Below, piece after piece: positions 18,520 through 27,996 of a stretch of DNA of 64,000 nt. Under the pieces are notes generated by a model. It had not been told where the DNA came from and did not search any database. It saw only the letters and a program-made list of their open reading frames with translations. The position numbers were made by a program, and so were the translations under genes. Position 1 is the stretch's first letter; each line of letters begins with the position of its first letter. The DNA is from Candidatus Neomarinimicrobiota bacterium (GTDB lineage: Bacteria > Fidelibacterota > SORT01), in contig JACZTG010000007.1 of NCBI GenBank assembly GCA_022573815.1, positions 49,028 to 113,027 of the forward strand. Reading direction: 5' to 3'.

Positions 18520-20067
18520 TTGACAAAGACTGAAATAGATAAATTAAATAAAATGACTGCCCAGGCTTTGGAAGGCGGTGGTGAAGAGCGAGTAAAAACC
18601 CAGCACGCCAAGGGGAAGCTGACTGCCCGTGAACGTTTGGATATTTTACTTGACGAAGGAAGTTTTAATGAAATGGATATGTTTGTCAGGCACCGTTCAC
18701 ATGACTTCGGATTGGAAAAAAGGCGATATTTAGGTGATGGAGTTGTCACGGGTTACGGGAAGATCAATGGTAGATTGGTCTTTGTTTACAGCCAGGATTT
18801 TACCGTATTCGGCGGTTCGCTTGCCGAAGGGCACGCAGAGAAAATTTGCAAAATTATTGATCTTGCCGCGAAGGTAGGAGCGCCGATAATCGGATTGAAC
18901 GATTCAGGGGGAGCAAGAATACAGGAAGGGGTCGTTAGCCTTGGCGGATATGCGGATATTTTCCTAAGAAACACTATGATGTCCGGCGTAGTTCCGCAGC
19001 TGTCGGCGATAATGGGTCCATGCGCCGGTGGAGCGGTATATTCTCCGGCTATTACCGATTTTATACTTATGGTAAGAAACAGTTCCTATATGTTCGTTAC
19101 CGGCCCTAATGTAGTCAAAACCGTAACGCATGAGGAGATAAGCGCCGAAGATCTCGGCGGAGCGGACACTCATGCCACCAAAAGCGGAATCAGTCATTTC
19201 ACATGTGAAGATGATACGGATTGCCTTCTTACGCTGAAGAAATTACTGAGTTACCTACCTCAAAATAATATGGAAGACCCGCCGAGATTAGAATCCGATG
19301 ACCCTATTGACAGAGCCGATATGGAGCTTGATTCCATTATTCCCGAAAGAGCAGAAGAGCCATACGATATGAAAGATGTTATTAAATCGGTAATAGATGA
19401 TGCGGATTATTTTGAAGTTCAAAGTGAATACGCCAAAAATATTTCTATCGGGTTCGCAAGATTAAATGGGCAATCAATTGGCATAGTTGCAAATCAGCCT
19501 GCGCATTTAGCCGGTGTTCTTGATTCCAACTCCTCAATAAAGGCAGCCCGGTTTGTACGTTTTTGCGACGCATTCAATATTCCGCTCATCGTATTTGAAG
19601 ATGTACCGGGATTTCTCCCCGGAACTAACGAGGAGTGGAGAGGAATCATTAAACACGGAGCAAAATTACTGTATGCGTTCAGCGAGGCGACAGTCCCGAA
19701 GATAACCGTCATCACCCGTAAAGCGTATGGCGGAGCGTACGATGTAATGAATTCGAAACATATTAGAGGCGATTTTAATTTTGCGTGGCCTACAGCTGAA
19801 ATTTCGGTTATGGGTCCAAGAGGCGCCACAGAAATTATTTTCAAAAAAGAAATTGCCGATGCGGATGATCCTGAAAAAGAAGAACAAAAATTAGAAGCTG
19901 AATATAAGGAAAAATTTGTTAATCCTTATTTAGCTGCTGAACGGGGATTTATAGATGAAATAATTCTTCCGCATAAAACAAGGCAAAAGTTAATAAGCTC
20001 TTTAGAAATATTAGAAAATAAGGTAGATTCTAATCCGAAGAGGAAGCACGGAAATATTCCGCTGTAA
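18520..20067 (+). CDS. Acyl-CoA carboxylase carboxyltransferase (beta) subunit, propionyl/methylmalonyl type
   Basis: Transfers a carboxyl group between biotin and an acyl-CoA such as propionyl-CoA, or acts as the alpha subunit of methylmalonyl-CoA decarboxylase. The protein is about 515 residues with both crotonase-like halves. The first has [14 protein letters not shown] and [13 protein letters not shown] (oxyanion hole); the second has [29 protein letters not shown] and the [11 protein letters not shown] end. I choose TTG at 18520, after AGAGCGGGG, because the longer frame from 18466 overlaps the previous gene. The spacing is short and ATG 18553 is the alternative. Biotin carboxylase and carrier genes are absent from the window. 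Confidence 0.94.
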   Translation: MTKTEIDKLNKMTAQALEGGGEERVKTQHAKGKLTARERLDILLDEGSFNEMDMFVRHRSHDFGLEKRRYLGDGVVTGYGKINGRLVFVYSQDFTVFGGSLAEGHAEKICKIIDLAAKVGAPIIGLNDSGGARIQEGVVSLGGYADIFLRNTMMSGVVPQLSAIMGPCAGGAVYSPAITDFILMVRNSSYMFVTGPNVVKTVTHEEISAEDLGGADTHATKSGISHFTCEDDTDCLLTLKKLLSYLPQNNMEDPPRLESDDPIDRADMELDSIIPERAEEPYDMKDVIKSVIDDADYFEVQSEYAKNISIGFARLNGQSIGIVANQPAHLAGVLDSNSSIKAARFVRFCDAFNIPLIVFEDVPGFLPGTNEEWRGIIKHGAKLLYAFSEATVPKITVITRKAYGGAYDVMNSKHIRGDFNFAWPTAEISVMGPRGATEIIFKKEIADADDPEKEEQKLEAEYKEKFVNPYLAAERGFIDEIILPHKTRQKLISSLEILENKVDSNPKRKHGNIPL

Positions 20068-20092
20068 GCGGAGTTAAAATTTTGGAGCAACT

Positions 20093-22891
20093 ATGAGTTT
20101 TCAAGATGATCAGGTCTTTTTAGAAAAATATCTCGACGAACATTTAAATACTGTCCTCGGACTAAGACTCGCAGAGAGGTATATTTCTACTGATAACTTA
20201 GAAGGCGCCCATCAAACGCTGACTGAGTTTCTCGAATCTAATTCCGATAACGCCACCGCAATGTTTCTGTTAGGAGAGATAGCGTTTAAGGAAGGTGACA
20301 ACGAAAAGGCGCAAAACCTGTACGAAGAAACGATTCAAGCTGACCCTTCATATACTGCCGCATATCATCGTCTCGTAACAATAAGCACAGATGATAGAGA
20401 TGAAGCGACCGTAAAGGATATATATGCTCTATTAAATCGCCTGAATCCTTTGGACAGTCGGGCTGCGGCAGAAGTTGGTGAGAAGGGAAGCGATGCTTCA
20501 TTTAAGTCCGATTTTTCAAAAAAAGTTTTAAATCAATTCACGCTTACAACGGCTGATCCTGAAGAGAGTCTAATCAGCTCGGAAGCCTACACCGAACCCG
20601 CGAATATTCCGTTGGGTGGAGAAGATGCAAAAACTGAAATAGAGATAGAAGAGGTGAGTGACGAAGAAGGTTCATTCGATTTGGATTCGGCTGGGGAGAC
20701 TGAGGAGGTTGAGTCAGCTGAATCCGGTGAAACTTCATCTGAAGATACCGGTATGACGGATTCCGAAGATTCTGACAAATTTGGAGTCCAAATAGAGCCT
20801 GATGAACCTGATAATGAAACTGATTCGGATACTTCGGAACCCGAAGAATCATCTGAATCTGGGATTGAAGAATCAGAGGAGGACAATCCCTTTGGGGTTG
20901 GCGGAGCAGATGAAGCCGATGAGAAACAATCTGAAGATGAAGAATCGGAGGAGGAACAGACCGGGGAAGAGAGTACGGAAGATTCTGAGGATGAGGCAGC
21001 TGAGGAAGAAGATAAATTAGAAGAGACCGAAGAAGATTCCGAGCAACCTGAAGATGAGACAGTAGAAGAGCCGGTAGTGGAAGAAATAGATTCAGATGAT
21101 GAAACAGTGGATGAAGAAACAACTACTGAATCCTCCGATCAGGAAGAAGAACCGTTTGGAACTGAAGAATCAGAGGAGGAACAAACAGGGGAAGAAAGTT
21201 CGGAAGATTCCGAGGATATAGCAGCTGAGGAAGAAGATAATTTGGAAGAGTCGGAGTCTGCCGGTGAGGTTGAACAGGCTGAAGAAGACTCTGAAGATTC
21301 AGTATCTGACTCTGATGATACAGAAAGTTCCGATATAGATTCGATCCAAGAAGAAAGTGAAGCAGATTCAGAAGACTCGACCGAAGAGGAAGAAAAAGAT
21401 TCAGATGACAATTTAGAAGAGACTGATTCGGCTGAAGAATCCGAACAGGTCGCTGAAGACTCTGAACAGCCTGAAGACGAGACAGTAGAAGAACCGGCAG
21501 AAGCCGATGAAACAGAAGCCGAAGAACTACCTGAAGAAGAAAATAACGAAGAAATAGAATCAGATGATGAAATAGCTGAAGAAGAAACAACGACAGAGGC
21601 CACCGATAAAGAAGAAGATCCGTTCGGCAGTGAAGATACTGAGGCGGAAGAATCATCAGCTGCTGAAGAAAGTCCTGATATGGATTCTTCCAAAGAAGAA
21701 GAAAGTGAATCAACATCAGGAGATTCGACCGAAGATGATGAAACAGCTGATGCAGATAAAAAGATCAGTGATTCTATTGTGGACCAAGATTCACGCGGTT
21801 TCGAGTTGCCGCCGTTCTCAAAAGAAACATTAGCGGATATACAATTAGATGATCAAGACGAATCTTCTGAATTGAACGCGGAAGAAGGCAACGATATTAT
21901 AGGTCAAGATGAAGGGGCGGACGCTTTAAATATTCCTTTAGATTCTGATGATGATTCAGATAATACCGACAATTTGGAAACAACCACAGAAAATATGATT
22001 GATGATTCCGGTACTGAAGAACATAATATTCCTTTAGATGAAGAGACGGCTACTGAAGAAGCAGGGCTTGATACACCCTCTGATTATGAATCCTGGGTAG
22101 ATAAAGATGTTACACCCGGGTCAATGACATCAGGCGGAAGTGATGATGAAAATAACATCAATAAAAATACCTTTGAGGGATTATTATCCGAACCGGATGT
22201 TGCTGTGGAAACTTTAGACAGTGAAAACCCGGAAGAAGAATCAGATGGAATTATAATAGAAGAAACTGAAGATTTTCAGAAAAAAATTGATAATATATAT
22301 AATTTGGATGAAGAAGAGGAAATATCACCTCTTCAGGCGTGGTTTTTGGAAAAAAACTCAAGCGGGGCTGAAGAACAGGCAGACAAAGGAGAAACCAAAT
22401 CTGAAAATGTCGATCCGCCGTTGACCGAACCTATGCCTGTGCCATTTAGTGAAGAGGAATCTCAAGACGGAAGTGATTCGGATAAATCTGAAGATAATGA
22501 TAAAGAGTGGGACGACTTTGTCGAGACGACAAGCAAGAACAAGACAGATTCAGTGGTGGCGGACAAAACAGTGTCAAAAGATTCCGAATCCGTAGCTACA
22601 GAAGTTGACAGAGATCTTCAGAATATCTTCGATGATGTAGTAACAACAGACGGTGATGATACGGATAAGCAGGAAGATGATGCCGAAGAGTCAAAATCCG
22701 CATCTATCGGAGGGGTAAAACTCAGTAATGATCTTGCAACGTTTACACTCGCTGAGATTTATACTAATCAAGGGCAATATACAGAAGCGCTTTCTGTTTT
22801 AGATTTGCTTGAAAATAATGGAAAAGACCCTGATAAAATTTCATCAATGAGAGAGGAAATTAAGGAAAAAATAGAAGAAAAAAACAGGTAA
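20093..22891 (+). CDS. TPR protein with a very long acidic, repeat-built linker
   Basis: A 932-residue protein in three parts. Residues 1-135 hold TPR units (AERYISTDNLEGAHQTLTEF, then AMFLLGEIAFKEGDNEKAQ). Residues about 170-830 are almost entirely Glu, Asp, Ser and Thr with few hydrophobics. The last 60 residues return to a TPR-like helix pair (FTLAEIYTNQGQYTEALSVL) and a charged coil. There is no signal peptide, so it is probably cytoplasmic. The acidic part contains recurrent blocks including three PFG tripeptides after acidic runs. FimV-like hub proteins share the acidic-linker-then-TPR design but have a LysM and membrane helix that are missing here. Function unknown; a scaffold or polycation-binding role is only a guess. 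Confidence 0.88.
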   Translation: MSFQDDQVFLEKYLDEHLNTVLGLRLAERYISTDNLEGAHQTLTEFLESNSDNATAMFLLGEIAFKEGDNEKAQNLYEETIQADPSYTAAYHRLVTISTDDRDEATVKDIYALLNRLNPLDSRAAAEVGEKGSDASFKSDFSKKVLNQFTLTTADPEESLISSEAYTEPANIPLGGEDAKTEIEIEEVSDEEGSFDLDSAGETEEVESAESGETSSEDTGMTDSEDSDKFGVQIEPDEPDNETDSDTSEPEESSESGIEESEEDNPFGVGGADEADEKQSEDEESEEEQTGEESTEDSEDEAAEEEDKLEETEEDSEQPEDETVEEPVVEEIDSDDETVDEETTTESSDQEEEPFGTEESEEEQTGEESSEDSEDIAAEEEDNLEESESAGEVEQAEEDSEDSVSDSDDTESSDIDSIQEESEADSEDSTEEEEKDSDDNLEETDSAEESEQVAEDSEQPEDETVEEPAEADETEAEELPEEENNEEIESDDEIAEEETTTEATDKEEDPFGSEDTEAEESSAAEESPDMDSSKEEESESTSGDSTEDDETADADKKISDSIVDQDSRGFELPPFSKETLADIQLDDQDESSELNAEEGNDIIGQDEGADALNIPLDSDDDSDNTDNLETTTENMIDDSGTEEHNIPLDEETATEEAGLDTPSDYESWVDKDVTPGSMTSGGSDDENNINKNTFEGLLSEPDVAVETLDSENPEEESDGIIIEETEDFQKKIDNIYNLDEEEEISPLQAWFLEKNSSGAEEQADKGETKSENVDPPLTEPMPVPFSEEESQDGSDSDKSEDNDKEWDDFVETTSKNKTDSVVADKTVSKDSESVATEVDRDLQNIFDDVVTTDGDDTDKQEDDAEESKSASIGGVKLSNDLATFTLAEIYTNQGQYTEALSVLDLLENNGKDPDKISSMREEIKEKIEEKNR
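20942..21499 (+). repeat. Degenerate internal repeats in the acidic TPR gene
   Basis: Two 84-base copies (20942-21025 and 21167-21250), spaced 225 bases apart, encode nearly the same block around EEEQTGEES and AAEEED. A second pair of 45-base copies (21032-21076 and 21455-21499) encodes EDSEQPEDETVEEP. They keep codon phase, so the linker has grown by in-frame duplication. Confidence 0.8.
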
Positions 22892-22896
22892 GAACA

Positions 22897-23967
22897 GTGA
22901 TAAATAATCGGATAGAAAAAATATTAACCTCTCTTGAGGATGCCGGTCTTGACAACTTTTACGTAACCGGTTTGATGAACGTTCGTTATGCGACAGGATT
23001 CAGCGGTTCCGCAGGTCAGGCAATTATTTCAAAAAGTAAGTCATATTTCCTCACCGACTTTAGATATAAAGAACAAATAAAATCTCAGGTGCAGGAGTAC
23101 GAGCATGTAATTAAACAAAATATGCTCGAATGTTTAAAAACAGTTGATACACTAAAGGGAAAAGTACGAATTGGTTTCGAAGCGGATCATCTTTCCGTAT
23201 CGGAACTGTCAATATTGAAAGAAAATTTCCCTGATGTTGAATGGATAGAAACCAAATTGATTGTGGAACGTATTGCTGCGGTAAAAGATAAAGATGAAAT
23301 AAAAAACATATCTAATGCTTGCAATATAATTGACAATGTATTTCTCAGGATATTAAAAATTATCAAGCCCGGTATTACAGAAATGGATATATCCGCGGAA
23401 ATTTCTTATCAGGTTAAAATGAGAGGTTCCGAAGCAGATCCATTTGAACCTATAATCGCCAGCGGACGGCGTTCTGCCTTGCCTCACGGAATATCTACGA
23501 GTAAAAAGATCGAAGAAGGTGATCTAATCGTAATTGATTTCGGGGCTACTACCGCCGGCTATGCCGGTGATATGACGCGAACAATTGTCGTAGGTGATCC
23601 GACGGAAAAACAACGTCAGGTCTATGATGCTGTTCTTGGGGCTCAAGAAGCCGCCATAAAAGCCGCGAAAGACGGGATTACCGGTTTGGAGCTTGACTCA
23701 GTGGCACGGGGTTATATTAATGGTCAGGAATACGGCGATTATTTCGGCCACGCACTTGGGCATGGGTTAGGATTGAATGTTCACAGCTGGCCGAGAGTTT
23801 CTGAGGCGAACAAAGAAAAATTACTATCCAATATGGTGGTGACGATTGAGCCGGGAATTTATATACCCGATTTCGGCGGGGTGCGGATTGAAGACGATAT
23901 CGTGCTCAACAAAGATGGCTGCATTAATCTTACAAAATCCACCAAGGAGTTCATCTCCGTAGGATGA
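22897..23967 (+). CDS. pepQ: Xaa-Pro aminopeptidase / prolidase family (M24B)
   Basis: A metallopeptidase cleaving X-Pro bonds in peptides. The 356 residues have an N-terminal creatinase-like domain with YVTGLMNVRYATGFSGSAG and a pita-bread catalytic domain. The five metal ligands are in place: two aspartates in IDFGATTAGYAGDMTRT near residues 211-227, a histidine in GHALGHGLGLNVHSWPR, and glutamates in TIEPGIYIP and GGVRIEDDI. The start is GTG at 22897, five bases after the acidic TPR gene. Its stop overlaps the following glycosyltransferase start. PepP or PepQ specificity is not settled by sequence. Confidence 0.94.
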   Translation: MINNRIEKILTSLEDAGLDNFYVTGLMNVRYATGFSGSAGQAIISKSKSYFLTDFRYKEQIKSQVQEYEHVIKQNMLECLKTVDTLKGKVRIGFEADHLSVSELSILKENFPDVEWIETKLIVERIAAVKDKDEIKNISNACNIIDNVFLRILKIIKPGITEMDISAEISYQVKMRGSEADPFEPIIASGRRSALPHGISTSKKIEEGDLIVIDFGATTAGYAGDMTRTIVVGDPTEKQRQVYDAVLGAQEAAIKAAKDGITGLELDSVARGYINGQEYGDYFGHALGHGLGLNVHSWPRVSEANKEKLLSNMVVTIEPGIYIPDFGGVRIEDDIVLNKDGCINLTKSTKEFISVG

Positions 23968-24860
23968 TTGATCTTTCAGTTCTGATTCTTACATATAACT
24001 CTTCCTTATATATCGAAGAATGCGTTCAATCCCTTCTTAAAGAACTACTCGGGTTAAAAACAGAACTGATTTTCATTGAGAATAATTCTTCTGATAATAC
24101 TCTGTCTTTAATAGAAAAAATCATCAATTCTCCAATCCCGGAGAATATTGATATAAAACTCATCAAGAATGAAATTAATAGAGGGTATGCGAGAGGAATT
24201 AATCAGGGGCTTGAAATTTCGTCAGGGAAACAAATTCTTCTGCTTCATCCTGATGTAGTTATGCAACCGGATAGTCTGAAAAATTTAATGAAAGTTTTGG
24301 AAGAGGATCCGAAAATCGGAATGGCGGCACCTCAATTTCTGTATCCAAATGGTCAGATTCAGCCCTCATGCAGAAGGTTTCCCGGCTACTGGAGCGTTAT
24401 AAACGAAGCTCTCGGTCTCACGATGTTATTCCCAAAAAATAAATCCATAAACGGGTGGAAGATGGGGGATTTTAATCACACTTATCGCAAAAAGGTTGAC
24501 CAGCCTATGACCGCTTGTGTATTATTGAAGCGAAAAGTATTGGATGAGGTAGGTGTTATGGACGAGCAATTCGTAATGTTTTTCAACGATGTGGATTGGT
24601 GTAAACGTATAATTCAAAAAGGGTGGGAGATTGTTTTTACTCCCGAAGCAAAAGTGATACACGTTCTTGGAGGCAGCGTAAAACAGATGCGCTCAAGAAT
24701 GATATTGCAATCACACGTCGGGTTTTACCTTTATTTTGAAAAACATTTCAGAAAACCTATGCAGCGGCCGATGAATCAGCTAATGGGACTTATACTGTTT
24801 TTATCCGCACTGCCCAGGATATTGCTCCAAAATGTTCTATCTGTTTTAAGGATTAGGTAA
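23964..24860 (+). CDS. Family 2 glycosyltransferase (rhamnosyltransferase-like)
   Basis: A GT-A fold enzyme adding a sugar to a surface glycan or lipid. The 298 residues start with LSVLILTYNSSLYIEECVQSL. ENNSSDNT and NRGYARGINQGLEIS follow, and the metal-site region LLLHPDVVMQPDS sits near residues 91-103, with HPD in the place usual for DxD. MFFNDVDWCKRIIQKGWEI matches the conserved NDxDxxxR-like element of this clade. A C-terminal hydrophobic stretch (LMGLILFLSALPRILL) may attach it to the membrane. The acceptor is unknown. It is a single glycosyltransferase gene, not part of a polysaccharide cluster here. Confidence 0.9.
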   Translation: MIDLSVLILTYNSSLYIEECVQSLLKELLGLKTELIFIENNSSDNTLSLIEKIINSPIPENIDIKLIKNEINRGYARGINQGLEISSGKQILLLHPDVVMQPDSLKNLMKVLEEDPKIGMAAPQFLYPNGQIQPSCRRFPGYWSVINEALGLTMLFPKNKSINGWKMGDFNHTYRKKVDQPMTACVLLKRKVLDEVGVMDEQFVMFFNDVDWCKRIIQKGWEIVFTPEAKVIHVLGGSVKQMRSRMILQSHVGFYLYFEKHFRKPMQRPMNQLMGLILFLSALPRILLQNVLSVLRIR

Positions 24861-27236
24861 ATGGATGTCATTATACCGGATTCGGCACAAATAAGAGAAG
24901 TAATTGATCTATGGACCGAGTCACCCGAAAATGCTGCTCAGATGACAATGCGGAAGAATATAGCTGCTGTGGATGCGAAATATTCTGATACTCCCGAAGG
25001 TCTCAATCAAATAATCCTGGACACCCTGAAAGAGCGTGGAATCGAGCGACTTTATTCTCATCAATCTGAAGCTATAACGCATACGCTGATGGGCAAGAAT
25101 GTGGTTGTGGTAACCCCCACGGCATCAGGTAAGACGTTGTGTTACAATTTGCCTGTTTTAAGCGAAATTTTGTCAGACGGGGGAAGAGCGCTATATCTAT
25201 TTCCTACAAAGGCGTTAGCTCAGGATCAGCTTATGGAGCTGGCTCGCTGGGAAGAAAAAATCGCAAAACCGATTGACGCTTACACATACGACGGAGATAC
25301 GTCCAGCGATAAACGCTCACAAATACGGGAAAAGGCAAAAATCCTTATTACCAATCCTGATATGCTTCATTTAGGCATTTTGCCTCATCATACCCGGTGG
25401 GCGACATTTCTATCGGAACTTAAATATATTGTGATCGATGAATTGCACATTTACAGGGGAGTATTCGGTAGTCATTTCGCGAATTTGTTGCGGAGATTGA
25501 AAAGGATTTCAAAATTCTATTCCGCTTCACCACAATATATCTGCTGTTCGGCAACCATAGCAAATCCTCAGGAACTTGCTCAGAATATCGTTGATGAGGA
25601 TGTGGAGCTCGTTGATAACAATGGAGCCCCTTCCTCTGAAAAAGAAATTATTTTTTTCAATCCTCCTATTGTTAATCCTGAATTAGGGATAAGAGCAAAT
25701 TATTTGCGAACTGCCAGAACTATCGCGCGGTTTTTCTTAAAGAATATGATTCAGACGCTTGTGTTCGCCACGAGCCGAATGAATGTGGAAATAATACTGA
25801 AATATTTGCGGGAAGACTTTGCGGGACTAAATGATTCAGATGATTTTGTTAAGGGTTATAGAGGAGGATACCTTCCCTCAACACGGAGAGCTATCGAAAA
25901 AGGACTTAGAGAAGGGTCTATAACAGGCGTAATAGCCACAAACGCTTTAGAACTCGGCATTGACATTGGAGGTCTTGACGCCTGTGTCATAGCGGGTTAT
26001 CCCGGCTCAATCGCAAGTACATGGCAGCAGGCGGGACGAGTTGGGAGGAGGAGCGGAAATTCGGTTGTAATCCTTGTGGCTCGCAGCAGCCCGATAGACC
26101 AATTCATAATTAATTTCCCGGATTACTTTTTCGGAAGATCGCCCGAACATGGATTGGTTAATCCCGATAATCTCCATATTTTGGTAGATCACCTGATATG
26201 CGCCGCGTTCGAACTGCCAATTAATTCGTCTGAAAAATTCGGGAACGAAAACTTAGCGGATATTCTTCAATATTTAGAAGAAAAAGGGATACTTCATAAA
26301 TCAGGAGAAAAATATCATTTCATTCAGGATAAATACCCTGCCGCAGGAATCAGCCTTAGGAATATCGGTTCTCATAATATTTTAGTCGTTGATAAAACGG
26401 AAAATGAAAAAGTTATTGCCGAGGTGGATAACAGCGCGGCTCACAGGACGTTATTTAAGAATGCGGTATATCTGCATGAGGGGAACAGATATCTTGTGGA
26501 AGAACTGGATCTTGAAAAGGGAAGAGCAACGGTCCGGCAATCCGGAGAAGATTATTATACTATTGCTATATCACAAACGAATGTAAACGTACTGGGCAGC
26601 TTCGATGTGGCTATGTACGGTTCTTCACCGGTAGAGCACGGTGAAATAGAATTGATTTCAGAAACGACCGGATTTAAAAAGGTGAAATTTTATACGGGCG
26701 AAAATCTCGGTGAGGAGGATTTGGATTTACCAATCCGCAAAATTCAAACAACTGCTTATTGGTTCACCGTCAAAGAAGAGGTCACCGATAAACTTGATTT
26801 TTCAAGAGCAGAAATCATCGATGGAATTATGAGTATCGGAAACGTGCTGGTCAATATAGCCGCATTAATTCTAATGTGTGACAGCAGTGATTTAGGAGTC
26901 AGTGTAGGAGACCGTTCTTCTGAGTGGTTCGTGAATAAACATTCAAATAAAATTCGAGTAACAAAAAATCTTGAAGAGAAAGAACGGCTGAATCTTGAGA
27001 AGATAGCCGTTTTTGAACCGGCAATATATTTATATGATAATCATCCGGGTGGAATCGGCTTCAGCCCCGTATTATTCCATGAGCATTCAGACCTACTGTT
27101 GAAATCAGCGAAGCATATTGAAAGGTGTCAATGTCTTGATGGATGCCCGTCGTGCGTTGGTCCGATGAATGAGATCGGTATGCGCGGTAAAGAAGCGGCA
27201 CAGGAGCTGCTTAAAGCATTGTTAGGTAGTAAATAA
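24861..27236 (+). CDS. mrfA: DEAD/DEAH-box helicase of the YprA/MrfA (Hrq1-like) family
   Basis: ATP-dependent 3'-5' helicase of 791 residues. Motif I is TPTASGKT at 85-92, motif II is DELH at 194-197, and motif VI-like QQAGRVGRRSGNS lies near 390. The C-terminal third is the MZB/DUF1998 region with the four-cysteine metal site CQCLDGCPSC. In Bacillus subtilis, MrfA works with the MrfB exonuclease in repair of mitomycin C damage. A MrfB-like gene lies one gene downstream here, which supports the same pathway. It starts directly after the glycosyltransferase stop. Confidence 0.93.
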   Translation: MDVIIPDSAQIREVIDLWTESPENAAQMTMRKNIAAVDAKYSDTPEGLNQIILDTLKERGIERLYSHQSEAITHTLMGKNVVVVTPTASGKTLCYNLPVLSEILSDGGRALYLFPTKALAQDQLMELARWEEKIAKPIDAYTYDGDTSSDKRSQIREKAKILITNPDMLHLGILPHHTRWATFLSELKYIVIDELHIYRGVFGSHFANLLRRLKRISKFYSASPQYICCSATIANPQELAQNIVDEDVELVDNNGAPSSEKEIIFFNPPIVNPELGIRANYLRTARTIARFFLKNMIQTLVFATSRMNVEIILKYLREDFAGLNDSDDFVKGYRGGYLPSTRRAIEKGLREGSITGVIATNALELGIDIGGLDACVIAGYPGSIASTWQQAGRVGRRSGNSVVILVARSSPIDQFIINFPDYFFGRSPEHGLVNPDNLHILVDHLICAAFELPINSSEKFGNENLADILQYLEEKGILHKSGEKYHFIQDKYPAAGISLRNIGSHNILVVDKTENEKVIAEVDNSAAHRTLFKNAVYLHEGNRYLVEELDLEKGRATVRQSGEDYYTIAISQTNVNVLGSFDVAMYGSSPVEHGEIELISETTGFKKVKFYTGENLGEEDLDLPIRKIQTTAYWFTVKEEVTDKLDFSRAEIIDGIMSIGNVLVNIAALILMCDSSDLGVSVGDRSSEWFVNKHSNKIRVTKNLEEKERLNLEKIAVFEPAIYLYDNHPGGIGFSPVLFHEHSDLLLKSAKHIERCQCLDGCPSCVGPMNEIGMRGKEAAQELLKALLGSK

Positions 27237-27271
27237 GAATTGGTGAATAAACAGATATTTGAGGTAAACTA

Positions 27272-27946
27272 ATGGATTACAGCTGTGGAAATTGTGGCAA
27301 GGATATAACTAATGTGGAGGCAGGAGTCTGTCCGCATTGTGATTCCGAGTTTGAGATTCCTGATAAATCTATTCCATGGGAGAATAGGAGCTCACTGGGT
27401 AATGTGGATGCGTTCAGCGCCACCTTTATGCTTTCAATGACGAAACCAACCAGTTTTTTTCGCAGACTTCCCGAAAAGGGCGGGTTTTTTAACCCATTAA
27501 TTTATGCGCTAATATGCGGACTTGCGGGAACCCTGATCGACCTCGCCTGGCAGCTTCTCCTCCCTTCCATAGGATTTATTGAAGAAGAATTACAATCTGC
27601 CGACCAGAGCGATGAGTTTTATATCGTATTCGCATTATTATCACCTCTTATAATTCCATTAGCGCTATTAATAAATACCGGTATGCTACATTTATCATTG
27701 TTGCTTTTGGGTGTGAAGAAAAGTGACTTCGAAACAACATTCAGAGTAATTGGCTACGGCAGCGGCGCTAATCTCCTTGTGATTGTCCCGTTAATCGGCA
27801 TTATAGTGGGCGTAATATGGAAACTCGCTTTAGAAGTAATCGGATTGAGGGAGGTATATTCTATTTCCTCACGGAGAGCCTTAGCTGCTGTATTGCTTCC
27901 TTTTCTAATACCAATGGGGTTATTATTCTTATCGGCTCTGATATAA
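27272..27946 (+). CDS. Zinc-ribbon Yip1-domain membrane protein
   Basis: The 224 residues begin with a small zinc ribbon, CGNCGKDI then CPHCDSEF, within the first 30 residues. A Yip1-type membrane domain follows with about five helices (INPLIYALICGLAGTLIDLA-like region near 70-90, then near 115, 145, 170 and 205). Yip1-domain proteins in bacteria have no settled function. It separates the MrfA-like and MrfB-like genes and is spaced 35 and 50 bases from them, so it may be expressed with them by position alone. Confidence 0.85.
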   Translation: MDYSCGNCGKDITNVEAGVCPHCDSEFEIPDKSIPWENRSSLGNVDAFSATFMLSMTKPTSFFRRLPEKGGFFNPLIYALICGLAGTLIDLAWQLLLPSIGFIEEELQSADQSDEFYIVFALLSPLIIPLALLINTGMLHLSLLLLGVKKSDFETTFRVIGYGSGANLLVIVPLIGIIVGVIWKLALEVIGLREVYSISSRRALAAVLLPFLIPMGLLFLSALI

Positions 27947-27996
27947 TCAGTGTAGAATAATGGGTAAAATCCGTATTAACAGAAATAAAGAGATTT

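Noticed and set aside
20574..21716. Long antisense ORFs (up to 197 codons) opposite the acidic TPR gene
   Set aside because: They are shadows of GAA/GAT-rich codons in the sense gene, with Leu/Ser/His-rich low-complexity translations and no ribosome-binding sites.
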